Source: Levilactobacillus yonginensis
GTDB taxonomy: Bacteria; Bacillota; Bacilli; Lactobacillales; Lactobacillaceae
Assembly (NCBI RefSeq): GCF_003946265.1
Contig: NZ_RHNO01000010.1
Span: 1 to 64,000, forward strand
DNA: 64,000 nucleotides
Direction of reading: 5' to 3'
Shown piece after piece: positions 42,847 through 51,150 of this stretch. Under the pieces are notes generated by a model. It ran no database searches, was not told the origin of the DNA, and saw only the letters and a program-made list of their open reading frames with translations. Within the stretch, counting starts at the first letter, position 1, and every line of letters begins with the position of its first letter. A program made the translations under genes and the position numbers.

Positions 42847-43740
42847 ATGAAGATTGCAATCCTGACGGACACGTCGGCCGGTATTGCCTTTGATGAGGCT
42901 AAACAACGGCACATCCACCTGTTATCAGCACCAATCATGTTTGGTAACCGGCAGTATCACGAGTACGAAGACTTGAGTACCGCGGATTATTATCGGTTGA
43001 TGCGGCTATCTAAGTCTAAAAAAATGGTGCCAACCGCACCGCAATTGTCCATGCAGACGATTCAAGCGGCTTGTGCTGAGTTAGCCCAAAACGGGGTGAC
43101 TGACGTCATCATCATTGGGCCATCACTTGGTATCTCGGGCTTTGTGAATACGCTGGCCGCGTTCGTGGAAAACATTACTAGCGTCCACGTGCACCCCTGG
43201 GATTCACGCGGTATCTTAACAACCATGGGTGAACAGGTTCGCTTAGCCGCAGCTTTGGCCGACCGGGGGGCCACCATCGCTGAAATCTTTGAGCAGTTGA
43301 CGAAGCTGCGGGCCACTACCCACAGTGCCTTTGTCATTGACTCTATTAAGCCACTGCTGCGGACCGGTGCGGTCAATCCCAGCCATAGTCCTGGTCCGGC
43401 GCCAATTTTACCCGGCAAACCGATTCTGGTCTTCGAATCAAACGGAAAAATGCGGGTCGCTGGGAGTGCTTTGCGGTTGAAAGGGGCTCTCAGCGATTTC
43501 TTAGATGACCTGGCAACCGACATTGCCGGGGTAGCTCCAGTCAAGGCAACGATTTTGAACGCCGACCAACCGGAGACCACTGCACAATGGGTGGCAACCG
43601 CCCAAGAACGCTTTCCTACCGTGACTTTTGAGACGGCTTTGATTGGCCCCAGCTTTGGCGTTCACGTCGGTGATGGTGCCATGGGACTCGCTTGGTGCCA
43701 AGATTATCGTAGTCTATTAGCTCCTGAAAATGAGAATTAA
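42847..43740 (+). CDS. DegV-family fatty-acid-binding protein
   Basis: 297 aa. The start MKIAILTDTSAG at 42847 follows AAGGAGG; the frame extends upstream into module A but that part is not coding. N-terminal DTS motif, then the IIGPSLGISGFVNT, FVIDSIKPLLRTG and the C-terminal HVGDGAMGLAW blocks. DegV/FakB proteins hold a fatty acid for phosphorylation by FakA. The family is multi-copy in lactobacilli; no fakA is here. It lies between the two TrpXYZ-type cassettes. Confidence 0.9.
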   Translation: MKIAILTDTSAGIAFDEAKQRHIHLLSAPIMFGNRQYHEYEDLSTADYYRLMRLSKSKKMVPTAPQLSMQTIQAACAELAQNGVTDVIIIGPSLGISGFVNTLAAFVENITSVHVHPWDSRGILTTMGEQVRLAAALADRGATIAEIFEQLTKLRATTHSAFVIDSIKPLLRTGAVNPSHSPGPAPILPGKPILVFESNGKMRVAGSALRLKGALSDFLDDLATDIAGVAPVKATILNADQPETTAQWVATAQERFPTVTFETALIGPSFGVHVGDGAMGLAWCQDYRSLLAPENEN

Positions 43741-43753
43741 ATTAAAATTAGGG

Positions 43754-43782
43754 TTGACAGGCCCATTTCAAAATGGTTAACT
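43754..43782 (+). promoter_or_regulatory. Promoter of the Phe-leader ABC operon
   Basis: TTGACA at 43754-43759, then a 17-base spacer and a weak -10 TTAACT at 43777-43782. Transcription would start about 30 bases before the leader peptide ATG. Confidence 0.6.
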
Positions 43783-43820
43783 GGTAATTGTAAATTGATA
43801 AATGAAAGGGATTATGACTT

Positions 43821-43883
43821 ATGAAATTAATCAGCCTAACTCATTTAAATAACCAGTTTGCCTTTAGCTTTTTCTTTAGATAG
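43821..43883 (+). CDS. Putative Phe-rich leader peptide
   Basis: 20 codons: MKLISLTHLNNQFAFSFFFR. GAAAGGG lies 10 bases upstream. Five of the last eight codons are Phe (residues 13, 15, 17, 18, 19), the pattern of an amino-acid-sensing leader peptide such as pheL. The bases encoding these Phe residues include CTTTAGCT (43862-43869), which pairs perfectly with AGCTAAAG (43945-43952). A frame at 43814 is the alternative but sits too near the ribosome site. Confidence 0.72.
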   Translation: MKLISLTHLNNQFAFSFFFR

Positions 43884-44000
43884 CGTTTGTATTCATTTCG
43901 TTGGATACGAACGCATCGCACAATTGCGTTTGTATCTATCGATTAGCTAAAGTTTTTCAGCATGACTTAGCGCCAGATAGATACGGGTTAATCTATCTGG
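43862..44000 (+). promoter_or_regulatory. Mutually exclusive hairpins of the Phe attenuator
   Basis: First set: GCGTTTGTAT (43883-43892), ATACGAACGC (43905-43914) and GCGTTTGTATC (43926-43936); the middle arm can pair with either side. Second set: CCAGATAGAT (43973-43982) and ATCTATCTGG (43991-44000). The latter can also pair with CCAGGTAGAT (44027-44036), the 5' arm of the terminator, giving the classic 1:2, 2:3, 3:4 arrangement. Confidence 0.72.
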
Positions 44001-44023
44001 AGAAATAATATCGGGCCCGATAT

Positions 44024-44070
44024 ACACCAGGTAGATTCTACTCAGAATCTATCTGGTGTTTTTTGTTTTT
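44024..44070 (+). terminator. Attenuator terminator
   Basis: ACACCAGGTAGATTCT (44024-44039) pairs with AGAATCTATCTGGTGT (44044-44059) with a 4-base loop, followed by TTTTTTGTTTTT. It precedes the ABC gene by about 125 bp. Confidence 0.92.
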
Positions 44071-44195
44071 CCGGCAGCCCTGGACGCAGGGTCACCGCGC
44101 TGGATACTGGTTATAAATTTACCAATTAGTCTTAACTAAATAACGTTCCGTGACCGGGACGACAACGAAATCACATATTCTTGGAGGAATTGATT

Positions 44196-45164
44196 ATGAA
44201 AAAATTACTTATGAGTGGCATTGCCTTATTAGGTTTAGGGTTAGTTTTAGCAGGGTGTTCCAGCAAGTCGACTGCCAGCAACGGTAACTTAAAAGTCGGC
44301 ATGTTGCAGGTCGTGCAACACGGTTCACTCGACGAGGCCCGGCAAGGATTCAAAGCCGGTTTGAAGCAGGAATTGAAGGCTCATCACAAGTCGACGAAGG
44401 TGACCTACCACTACTTAAACGCACAGGGTGATCAAGCCAACCTGAATACCATGAGTCAGCAATTGGTTCAACAGAAGAATGATTTATTAGTTGGTATCGC
44501 CACGCCAGCCGCACAGGGCTTAGCCAAGAAGACGAAGACTACACCAACGTTGGTTACCGCCGTGACTGATTTGAAGTCAGCTGGCCTGGTCAAGTCCAGC
44601 AGCAAGCCGCAGACCAACGTCAGTGGCACGAGCGACATGACGCCGGTGGGCCTGCAACTCAAGTTACTGGCTAGCATGACCAAGGGCAACAAGCCATTGG
44701 GAGTGATGTACAACTCTTCAGAAGAAAATTCTGTCTTACAAGTGAAGATTGCCAAGGCGTACGCCAAGAAACATCATTTGAATTTGAAAATTGTCAGTGC
44801 TACTAGCACCAACGATGTTACGAGTGTGTTAGCTGGACTGACCGGCAAGGTATCCGGCCTGTACTTACCAACCGATAACTTGATGGCAAGTGCCATGAAG
44901 ACCATTGGTCAAAAGGCGAAGGCTGCCAAGTTACCAGTTGTTACCGGTTCAATTGAAATGGCGCAAGATGGTGGGACTGCTACATACGGCATCAACTACT
45001 ACGACTTGGGCAAGCAGACTGGGAAGATGGCCTACGACGTCTTAGTCAACAAAAAGAAGCCACAAAACATGGCCGTTCAAGAATCTAAGAAATTGCACTT
45101 ATACATTAACCAGACCAACACCAAAGCAATTGGGTTGAAGCCTAGTCAAATTACGAAACCTTAG
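44196..45164 (+). CDS. Lipoprotein substrate-binding protein, TrpX-like (Phe-leader operon)
   Basis: 322 aa. ATG 44196 after TTGGAGGA; lipobox LVLAGC with Cys21, so unlike the paralogue at 40840 it is a lipoprotein. Conserved blocks: VGMLQVVQHGSLDEARQGF, LVGIATPAAQGLA and VTDLKSAGLV (PEGAHLV in the paralogue). It should capture an amino acid outside the cell. The leader peptide suggests phenylalanine (or aromatic amino acids) as the sensed and possibly transported compound. Family assignment is strong; substrate is inferred. Confidence 0.88.
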   Translation: MKKLLMSGIALLGLGLVLAGCSSKSTASNGNLKVGMLQVVQHGSLDEARQGFKAGLKQELKAHHKSTKVTYHYLNAQGDQANLNTMSQQLVQQKNDLLVGIATPAAQGLAKKTKTTPTLVTAVTDLKSAGLVKSSSKPQTNVSGTSDMTPVGLQLKLLASMTKGNKPLGVMYNSSEENSVLQVKIAKAYAKKHHLNLKIVSATSTNDVTSVLAGLTGKVSGLYLPTDNLMASAMKTIGQKAKAAKLPVVTGSIEMAQDGGTATYGINYYDLGKQTGKMAYDVLVNKKKPQNMAVQESKKLHLYINQTNTKAIGLKPSQITKP

Positions 45165-45179
45165 AAAGGGGTAACTTCT

Positions 45180-46151
45180 ATGTTAATCACCAGTATCGGG
45201 CAGGGCCTCCTGTGGGCACCCCTAGTCATCGGCGTTTTCATCACGTTCCGCATCTTAGATATTCCCGATTTAACCACCGAGGGGAGTTTCCCGTTGGGGG
45301 CGGCTGTGACGGTCAGCGCCATGTTGAGTGGTCAGTCCGCAGTCACTGCCAGTTTACTGGGCTTCCTCGCTGGCTGTGTGGCTGGTTGGGTCACCGGTAT
45401 CCTCGACACCAAGCTACACATGCCATCCTTACTTGCCGGCATCTTGACGATGACCGGACTGTATTCCGTCAACATGCACATCATGGGTAAGTCTAACGTG
45501 CCCTTGTTATCACAGAAAGTGTTGACCAACTACTTACCAGCGACGTGGTCGGTCGATTTGCAAACGATTGTCGTCGGCGCACTGGTCACGGGAGTCGTCG
45601 TGGCCGTCTTGATTTGGTTGTTCAAGACGCGGTTAGGGTTGTCCCTAATGGCCACTGGGAACAACGCGGCTATGAGTTCAGCCAACGGAATTTACACGGA
45701 CCGGATGGTCATTATTGGCTACATGGTTTCCAACGGGTGCATCGCCTTATCCGGTGCCCTGATTGCGCAAAGCAACGGGTACGCTGATATTGGGATGGGA
45801 ATTGGGACCATCGTGATTGGCCTGGCCTCAGTCTTGGTCGGTGAAATTTTCTTACGGGGCCGGCAGATTTGGTTACGCCTGTCTGCCATGGTCCTGGGAG
45901 CTATCATCTACCGCTACTTATTGACGGTGGCGATGGGGTTAGGTTTCCCAGTCGACGACCTCAAAATTCTTTCGGCGGGAATCTTAGTCATTGTTATTTG
46001 CCTGCCGATCATTCGTAACAAGTACCGGACGCGTCAACAACTTAAACGTTACCTCAAACAGTTAGGAGCCGATGAACATGAAGCAGAACCAATCAGCAGT
46101 CTTAAGCGTCAAGCATCTCCAGAAGGTCTTCTTTCCCGGGACACCAAATGA
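45180..46151 (+). CDS. ABC transporter permease, TrpY-like (Phe-leader operon)
   Basis: 323 aa, eight to nine membrane segments. It shares GQGLLWAPLVIGVFITFRIL, DIPDLTTEGSFPLGAA, NMHIMGKSNVPLL and YMVSNGCIALSGALIAQSNG with the permease at 39944. A C-terminal hydrophilic tail of about 35 residues (ADEHEAEPISSLKRQASPEG) extends beyond the paralogue and overlaps the start of the ATPase gene by 74 bases, so the tail may have been created by read-through into that gene. Confidence 0.88.
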   Translation: MLITSIGQGLLWAPLVIGVFITFRILDIPDLTTEGSFPLGAAVTVSAMLSGQSAVTASLLGFLAGCVAGWVTGILDTKLHMPSLLAGILTMTGLYSVNMHIMGKSNVPLLSQKVLTNYLPATWSVDLQTIVVGALVTGVVVAVLIWLFKTRLGLSLMATGNNAAMSSANGIYTDRMVIIGYMVSNGCIALSGALIAQSNGYADIGMGIGTIVIGLASVLVGEIFLRGRQIWLRLSAMVLGAIIYRYLLTVAMGLGFPVDDLKILSAGILVIVICLPIIRNKYRTRQQLKRYLKQLGADEHEAEPISSLKRQASPEGLLSRDTK

Positions 46152-46851
46152 ACGGCACGTGTTAAAGAACGTGAGCCTGACGATTGAGCCGGGAGATTTT
46201 GTTTCAGTTATCGGGAATAACGGGGCTGGGAAGTCAACGCTCCTGAACACGATTGCGGGGACGTTAACGGCAGACGCGGGGGACCTCACGTTGGCCGGAC
46301 ACAGCGTGACCAAAAAGTCCGTGGCATACCGGGCCAAATGGTTATCCCGCGTCTTCCAGGATCCTAAGATGGGGACGGCAGGTGAGCTGAGTGTGGCGCA
46401 GAATTTGACGCTGGCCCAGCGGCATACGCATAGTATGAGTCTTCATTTGTACCGCAACGCCCAGCAAGAGGCTGCGTACCAAGACTTGTTACGGCCCTTG
46501 CAAATGGGCTTGGAAGACCGACTGACGACGCAGGTGAAGTACTTATCTGGTGGGCAACGTCAGGCGCTATCCCTATTAATGGCGACATTGAGTCATCCGG
46601 AATTGCTACTGCTAGACGAACACACGGCGGCGTTAGATCCACAAACCAGTGCTAAGGTGATGGAACTGACGCAAAAGATTGTCGAAACGAATCATTTAAC
46701 GACCATGATGATTACTCATAAAATGAGTGATGCACTGACCTATGGCAACCGACTCGTCATGGTACAAGACGGGCAGGTCAAGCTAGATGTCTGTGGTGCC
46801 GAGAAGCAAAATCTCCGGCAAGACGAACTGATGGCACTGTTTGCTGAATAA
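46078..46851 (+). CDS. ABC transporter ATPase, TrpZ-like (Phe-leader operon)
   Basis: 257 aa from ATG 46078 (AGGAG 9 bases upstream; the ATG at 46072 is too close). Walker A GNNGAGKST, signature LSGGQRQALS, Walker B LLLLDEHTAALD, switch ITHKMSDAL. It is clearly paralogous to 39181-39951. Reading begins 74 bases inside the permease gene. Gene order (binding protein, permease, ATPase) is the same in both cassettes. Confidence 0.9.
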   Translation: MKQNQSAVLSVKHLQKVFFPGTPNERHVLKNVSLTIEPGDFVSVIGNNGAGKSTLLNTIAGTLTADAGDLTLAGHSVTKKSVAYRAKWLSRVFQDPKMGTAGELSVAQNLTLAQRHTHSMSLHLYRNAQQEAAYQDLLRPLQMGLEDRLTTQVKYLSGGQRQALSLLMATLSHPELLLLDEHTAALDPQTSAKVMELTQKIVETNHLTTMMITHKMSDALTYGNRLVMVQDGQVKLDVCGAEKQNLRQDELMALFAE

Positions 46852-46863
46852 TTAGTGGGTGGA

Positions 46864-47040
46864 GCCGCCTGCGGCCGCCAGGTGCCACGCTGTGGGGCCC
46901 GGCCGAAGCCAAAGAGCGGTCTTCGACCTCGCCTCGCAGCCTCGAAACCCGCGAGTCTGTGAGGTCGGCCCAGCTAGTAAGCCAGCCCAGAACGCTGACT
47001 AACTAGCTCGACACAGCGTGCCACCTGGCTGCCTCCGGCC
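46864..47040 (-). repeat. Module A copy 8 (reverse)
   Basis: Outer stem GCCAGGTGCCACGCTGTG / CACAGCGTGCCACCTGGC; core GCTGTGGGGCCCGG; arms GGTCTTCGACC and CTCGCAGCC...GTCTGTGAG; TTACTAGCTGGGC-like P2 arm. It begins 12 bp after the ATPase stop. Head-to-head with copy 9. Confidence 0.87.
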
Positions 47041-47290
47041 TCAGTGTGACGATGGATTCGTCAGTGATGTTGATACGGTGAATTGGAGCTATTTGACGGT
47101 AGTGTATCAAATTATCTTGACGCGGTCAGCACATTAAAACGGTTCAGACTATCGGTGGGCGTGGCCTGAACCAATCCATCTGGTAATGTTTTCTGCATGG
47201 TTGGCTACTGTAGTCAATTGATCAAGATGTTGTCATCACCACTTATGTCTCCAGCAAATTGTCTTTGATTTACAGTTACAGTAAATCTTA

Positions 47291-47481
47291 GCCGGAGGTT
47301 GGCAGGGATGGTGGCAGCTGTGACGGTGATGTTGAAGCGGGTGGGATTCCCGCTTCTACATCACGGGACGAGCTTAAAGACCGCGCGTTCTTGGCGGGGG
47401 CTTTAAGTCGAGGAGCAAGACCGTCTTTCAGGCTTGCTCCGGTCCCCACAGCAGGCGCCATCCCTGCCAACCGGAGGCGGC
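47291..47481 (+). repeat. Module A copy 9 (forward)
   Basis: The clearest copy. GGTTGGCAGGGATGG (outer stem) pairs perfectly with CCATCCCTGCCAACC. P2 GTGATGTTGAAGCGGG pairs with CCCGCTTCTACATCAC. P3 GCTTAAAG pairs with CTTTAAGT. P4 GGAGCAAG pairs with CTTGCTCC. Core CCCCACAGCAGGC, end CCGGAGGCGGC. Confidence 0.92.
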
Positions 47482-47504
47482 AATTAGCATCAATCAAATA
47501 CGCA

Positions 47505-47543
47505 AAAAAGGTGAGGACCGCCAAGTGGCGACCTCACCTTTCG
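47505..47543 (-). terminator. Intrinsic terminator of the CPBP protease gene
   Basis: GGTGAGG-CCGCC pairs with GGCG-CCTCACC; the minus strand ends in TTTTTTG. It is just past the stop at 47555. Confidence 0.8.
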
Positions 47544-47554
47544 TGTGTTTAGGG

Positions 47555-48247
47555 TTATATGAGCGACATTAAATTGTTCAGAAAATGCAGCGCCGTACTG
47601 TACCGAACATCTTTGAAATGCAGGTACGCGATCCCCAGGACCCACCCCAGGGCGGAGTACATCAGCAGCGTAAACGAGATGTTGTTCGCGTGCATAAATC
47701 CAAAGATGAGGCCCGAGACCAAGACGCCCAAGAAATTCATGAGCCTGGTGTTTTTACTGAAAAAGTAGTTCAGAAAAATTCCGCGGAAAATCATTTCTTC
47801 GACGAACGGGGCGAAGAGAATTGCGTAGGCCAGGTTCCAAAATGGAAATTGCATGACCTGCTGATTGATGGCGGTTTGGTTGGCAGGACTACTCAGAATG
47901 TGAAGGCTGGTCAGTACGATCCAAAGCCGTTGGATGGCCATCATCAGGACGAAGAAGCCCATGAGTTGCCAGAACCGCTGGCTCGTCAGTTTGGTTCGGC
48001 CAAAGCCACGGGGGTTATTAGCGCGCAGCTGTTTATTGTACCGCCAGGCTAGAAAAGCTAGCAACAGCGCCGAATAGATCAGCATGGCACCGACCAACCG
48101 GTTGGCCAGGTTGGGTTGGCTGGCGTGGGTGGTAGCCAGGTCGAGAATCAAGCTGTCGACCAGGTAAATAAAGATGAAGCCAATCCAACGCAGACTGCGT
48201 AAGAGCCAGTCACCCAGATCCCGCCCCATTTTCGTTAACGTATTCAT
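47555..48247 (-). CDS. CPBP-family intramembrane metalloprotease (Abi)
   Basis: 230 aa with about six to seven membrane segments. CPBP motifs: Glu150-Glu151-x3-Arg155 (VEEMIFRG), GFMHANN with His186, and a third motif TALHFLNN near 222. In Gram-positive bacteria members protect against self-made bacteriocins or process prenylated/peptide substrates. No bacteriocin genes are nearby. The VOC gene lies 25 bp upstream on the same strand. Confidence 0.88.
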   Translation of the reverse strand: MNTLTKMGRDLGDWLLRSLRWIGFIFIYLVDSLILDLATTHASQPNLANRLVGAMLIYSALLLAFLAWRYNKQLRANNPRGFGRTKLTSQRFWQLMGFFVLMMAIQRLWIVLTSLHILSSPANQTAINQQVMQFPFWNLAYAILFAPFVEEMIFRGIFLNYFFSKNTRLMNFLGVLVSGLIFGFMHANNISFTLLMYSALGWVLGIAYLHFKDVRYSTALHFLNNLMSLI

Positions 48248-48272
48248 CTAACTGAGGGGCCTCCTTATCAGG

Positions 48273-48656
48273 TTATTTATCGTATTTGCCGATTTCAATT
48301 AAGTTTTCGTCCGGATCGCGAACGTAGATAGAGGTCATGTTGCCGAGGGCCCCTTGCTTAGGTAGTGGACCGTCGATGATTTCCACCGCGTAGTTGGTCA
48401 GGTGAGACAAAATGTTGGCCAACGGGTCCGTGGCGATGATGGCAAAGTCTGCGCCACCAACCGTGGGGTGCTTAGCAACTGGCAAGTGGGGTTCGTCGCT
48501 CTGTTGGAAATTGAGTTTTTGTTTGCCAATTTTGACCCCACGGCGACCGTCATCAAACTCAATGATGGGGAGGTCGAATACCTCGTGGTACCAACGCACA
48601 GAGCGTTCGATGTCACTAACGGTGAGGGTGAGGTGATCAATGTTACGAATATTCAT
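48273..48656 (-). CDS. VOC-family (glyoxalase/bleomycin-resistance fold) protein
   Basis: 127 aa, a single VOC domain of two beta-alpha-beta units: NIRNIDHLTLTVSDIERSV at the start and SIYVRDPDENLIEIGKY at the end, with His8 and Glu near 122 as metal ligands. This is the arrangement of glyoxalase-like or fosfomycin-type dioxygenase-fold proteins, but the substrate is not identifiable. It is 25 bp upstream of the CPBP gene, probably one transcript. Confidence 0.87.
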   Translation of the reverse strand: MNIRNIDHLTLTVSDIERSVRWYHEVFDLPIIEFDDGRRGVKIGKQKLNFQQSDEPHLPVAKHPTVGGADFAIIATDPLANILSHLTNYAVEIIDGPLPKQGALGNMTSIYVRDPDENLIEIGKYDK

Positions 48657-48728
48657 AGATAGTCAGTCCTTAGGCAATAAATTTCACCCATTATAGCATA
48701 GATTCCAGCCGGTCCCTAAACCATCAAG

Positions 48729-48758
48729 TTGACGTAACCGGGCTTTTCGTGGTAAATT
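48729..48758 (+). promoter_or_regulatory. Promoter of the ABC-F gene
   Basis: TTGACG (48729-48734), an 18-base spacer and TAAATT (48753-48758). Confidence 0.65.
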
Positions 48759-48780
48759 ACTACCAATATATGTTATGAAT

Positions 48781-48808
48781 AAAGGCCTTGACCGTGTCAG
48801 GGCTTTTT
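48781..48808 (+). terminator. Leader terminator (attenuator) before the ABC-F gene
   Basis: AAAGGCCTTGAC (48781-48792) pairs along all 12 bases, including two G-U, with GTCAGGGCTTTT, followed by TTTC. It lies between the promoter and the GTG start at 48841. No plus-strand gene upstream needs it: the nearest ends at 46851. Confidence 0.75.
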
Positions 48809-48840
48809 TCTGCGTGAGAGAAGAAGGGAAGGGACTAAAC

Positions 48841-50397
48841 GTGCCATTATTAGAAGTCGACGACTTAAGCATGAGTTTCGCCGACAAGAAGCTCTACGAA
48901 AACGCCAGTTTCACCTTAAACAAGGGTGAACACATGGGTGTTGTGGGGCAAAACGGTGTGGGAAAATCCACATTGATCAAGATTATTACGGGTCAGGAGC
49001 TCCCATTGACTGGCTCAGTGAAATGGCAAAAGAAGACCCACATTGGGTACTTGGACCAATACGCTGACATTCCTGAAGGCATGCAGCTGATTGATTTCCT
49101 CCATACAGCCTACGCTGACCTGTACGAAATGAACGACCGGATGACGGCCATGTACACGGAATATGCGGAAACTATGGAAGACAAGTTACTGGAGCGGGCC
49201 GGCCGGATTCAAGAACAGCTGGACGCCCGGAACTTCTACGATATTGAAACAGAAATTGAACGGGTCATCTCCGGACTAGGATTGGATGACATTGGCCGGG
49301 ACCACGAAGTCGCTAAGATGTCTGGTGGGCAACGGTCCAAGATTATCTTGGCTAAGCTGTTATTGGAAAATCCAGACGTCATTCTTTTGGACGAACCGAC
49401 TAACTACCTCGACGTTGCGCACATTGCCTGGTTGGAAGACTACCTCAATAACTTTGACGGGGCAGCGTTGATCATCTCCCATGATTATGATTTCCTACAA
49501 AACGTGACGAACTGTATCATCAACGTGGCGTTTGGGGCAATCACGAAATACCGGGGGAACTTCAAGCAGGCCATGCGGCAACGGGGCGAACGTGAAAAGG
49601 CCCAACAACGTGAGTTTGACAAGCAACAGGTCGTGATCGAAAAGGCCGAACGCTTTATTCGGAAGAACAAGGCCGGGTCGAAGTCGACCATGGCTAAGTC
49701 TCGAGAAAAGATGCTGAACCGGATCGACCGGGTCGATCCACCTTCGACGAACGTGCAAGCCCATTTCGATTTCCCTTACCAGGAAACGGGCTCGCAAAAC
49801 GCGTTGGTGGTTGACCAACTTTCTGTTGGATACGAGCGGCCACTGTTGAAGCCCGTGACATTCTCCGTGACGACTAACCAAAAGGTTGGCCTGACCGGGT
49901 TCAACGGGGTTGGTAAATCAACGTTGATCAAGTCCATTCTGGGGCTCATCAAGGCTAAGGGGGGGGAAGCGCATTTCTCACCTTCCGCCAAGATCAGTTA
50001 CTTCAGCCAGGACTTAGTTTGGGATAACAATCAACAGACCCCCTTACAAATTATCCAAGCCAAGTACGAAAAGTTGCCTCAAAAGGCAATTCGGACTAAG
50101 CTATCTAAGTGTGGGTTGGATTCGGCCAACGCCATGAAACCAATCGGGGAACTTTCCGGTGGGGAACAGACTAAGGTCAAGCTGGCTATGATGGAATTCG
50201 AGCCCGCTAACTTCCTGATCATGGACGAACCGACGAACCATTTGGACGATGAAACCAAGCAGGCGCTGAAGCAGGCTATCTTGAACTTTAACGGTAATGC
50301 TATCATCGTCAGCCATGAGGCCAGTTTCTACACCGGCTTAGTTGATAAGATTTTAAACGTTGAAAAGCTCAGTTTAAAAAATTCCGCTGAAAATTAG
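48841..50397 (+). CDS. ABC-F family ATPase
   Basis: 518 aa with GTG start (AAGGGAAGGGAC upstream). Two ABC domains: Walker A GQNGVGKST (Lys42) and GFNGVGKST; signatures MSGGQRSK and LSGGEQTK; Walker B LLDEPTNYLD and IMDEPTNHLD. The charged linker (about 225-300, RQRGEREKAQQREFDKQQ) is the interdomain P-site tip. No membrane segments. ABC-F proteins act on the ribosome as translation factors or antibiotic-protection proteins. The linker length and YbiT/YdiF-like sequence suggest a housekeeping member; the leader terminator is like those of induced resistance members. Confidence 0.92.
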   Translation: MPLLEVDDLSMSFADKKLYENASFTLNKGEHMGVVGQNGVGKSTLIKIITGQELPLTGSVKWQKKTHIGYLDQYADIPEGMQLIDFLHTAYADLYEMNDRMTAMYTEYAETMEDKLLERAGRIQEQLDARNFYDIETEIERVISGLGLDDIGRDHEVAKMSGGQRSKIILAKLLLENPDVILLDEPTNYLDVAHIAWLEDYLNNFDGAALIISHDYDFLQNVTNCIINVAFGAITKYRGNFKQAMRQRGEREKAQQREFDKQQVVIEKAERFIRKNKAGSKSTMAKSREKMLNRIDRVDPPSTNVQAHFDFPYQETGSQNALVVDQLSVGYERPLLKPVTFSVTTNQKVGLTGFNGVGKSTLIKSILGLIKAKGGEAHFSPSAKISYFSQDLVWDNNQQTPLQIIQAKYEKLPQKAIRTKLSKCGLDSANAMKPIGELSGGEQTKVKLAMMEFEPANFLIMDEPTNHLDDETKQALKQAILNFNGNAIIVSHEASFYTGLVDKILNVEKLSLKNSAEN

Positions 50398-50500
50398 GTT
50401 GCAGGCTTATTACGTTTTCGTAAAAGGCGTTCCCTTTTTCAGAAAAATCCGTTACAGTTAACTGTGGTTAAGAAAATCGAAGGATAAAGGACGGAAAATC

Positions 50501-51091
50501 ATGAGACGATTTAGGCAGCTCCTCGTCATTGTCGTGTTAGTGATTGCGGCGGGTGTCGGCATCAGTCGCATCTTCCACAAGGCTACTAACACTGCCACGG
50601 TTCGCACCACGCAGACCGCGGCCAAACAGCCTAGCGCAGAAGCAAAAACAATTAACTGGCGTGAACCGTCAGAAGATAAGGCTTATCCCAATCTGAAACA
50701 GCATCCGAATGCCTGGCTAGATGTTGATACCGGCCGGCAACGGGTATACGTTAAGGATGGCAGTCAGGTGCTCTACACCATGTACTGTTCGACAGGAACC
50801 GGTAAGAAGAATGGCACGCCGCATGGAACCTTTGCAATTCAGGAGGAACGGGGCAAGTTCTTCTACAACCAGTCTTCCGGGGAAGGCGCCAAGTATTGGG
50901 TCTCCTGGAAGGACCACGGTATCTACCTGTTCCACACGGTACCAACGGACGCAAACGGAAATTATATTAAGAGTGAAGCTGAAGAATTAGGTAAGTCGGC
51001 TGCCTCACACGGGTGTGTGCGGTTGTCGGTTGCCGATGCGAAGTGGGTCTACAACAACGTTCCTACCGGGATGAAAGTTGTGGTGCACTAG
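50501..51091 (+). CDS. L,D-transpeptidase (YkuD family), membrane anchored
   Basis: 196 aa. N-terminal membrane segment (about 7-25), a linker of about 40 residues, then the YkuD domain with His145 (LFHTVP) and SHGCVRLS containing catalytic Cys172. It makes or remodels 3-3 peptidoglycan cross-links or attaches proteins, outside the membrane. No LysM or SH3 module is present. A strong terminator follows. Confidence 0.92.
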   Translation: MRRFRQLLVIVVLVIAAGVGISRIFHKATNTATVRTTQTAAKQPSAEAKTINWREPSEDKAYPNLKQHPNAWLDVDTGRQRVYVKDGSQVLYTMYCSTGTGKKNGTPHGTFAIQEERGKFFYNQSSGEGAKYWVSWKDHGIYLFHTVPTDANGNYIKSEAEELGKSAASHGCVRLSVADAKWVYNNVPTGMKVVVH

Positions 51092-51103
51092 TCAACAACG
51101 ACT

Positions 51104-51138
51104 GAAAGTCTGGACATTTTGTCCAGACTTTTTTGTTT
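51104..51138 (+). terminator. Intrinsic terminator
   Basis: AAAGTCTGGAC (51105-51115) pairs with GTCCAGACTTT (51121-51131), then T run. Confidence 0.9.
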
Positions 51139-51150
51139 TGTGGATGATTT

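Noticed and set aside
46850-47487. 6-bp repeat AATTAG on both sides of the A8/A9 pair as a target duplication
   Set aside because: It is only 6 bp, the left copy overlaps the ATPase stop codon, and the left end carries 8 extra bases before the module. Chance is likely.
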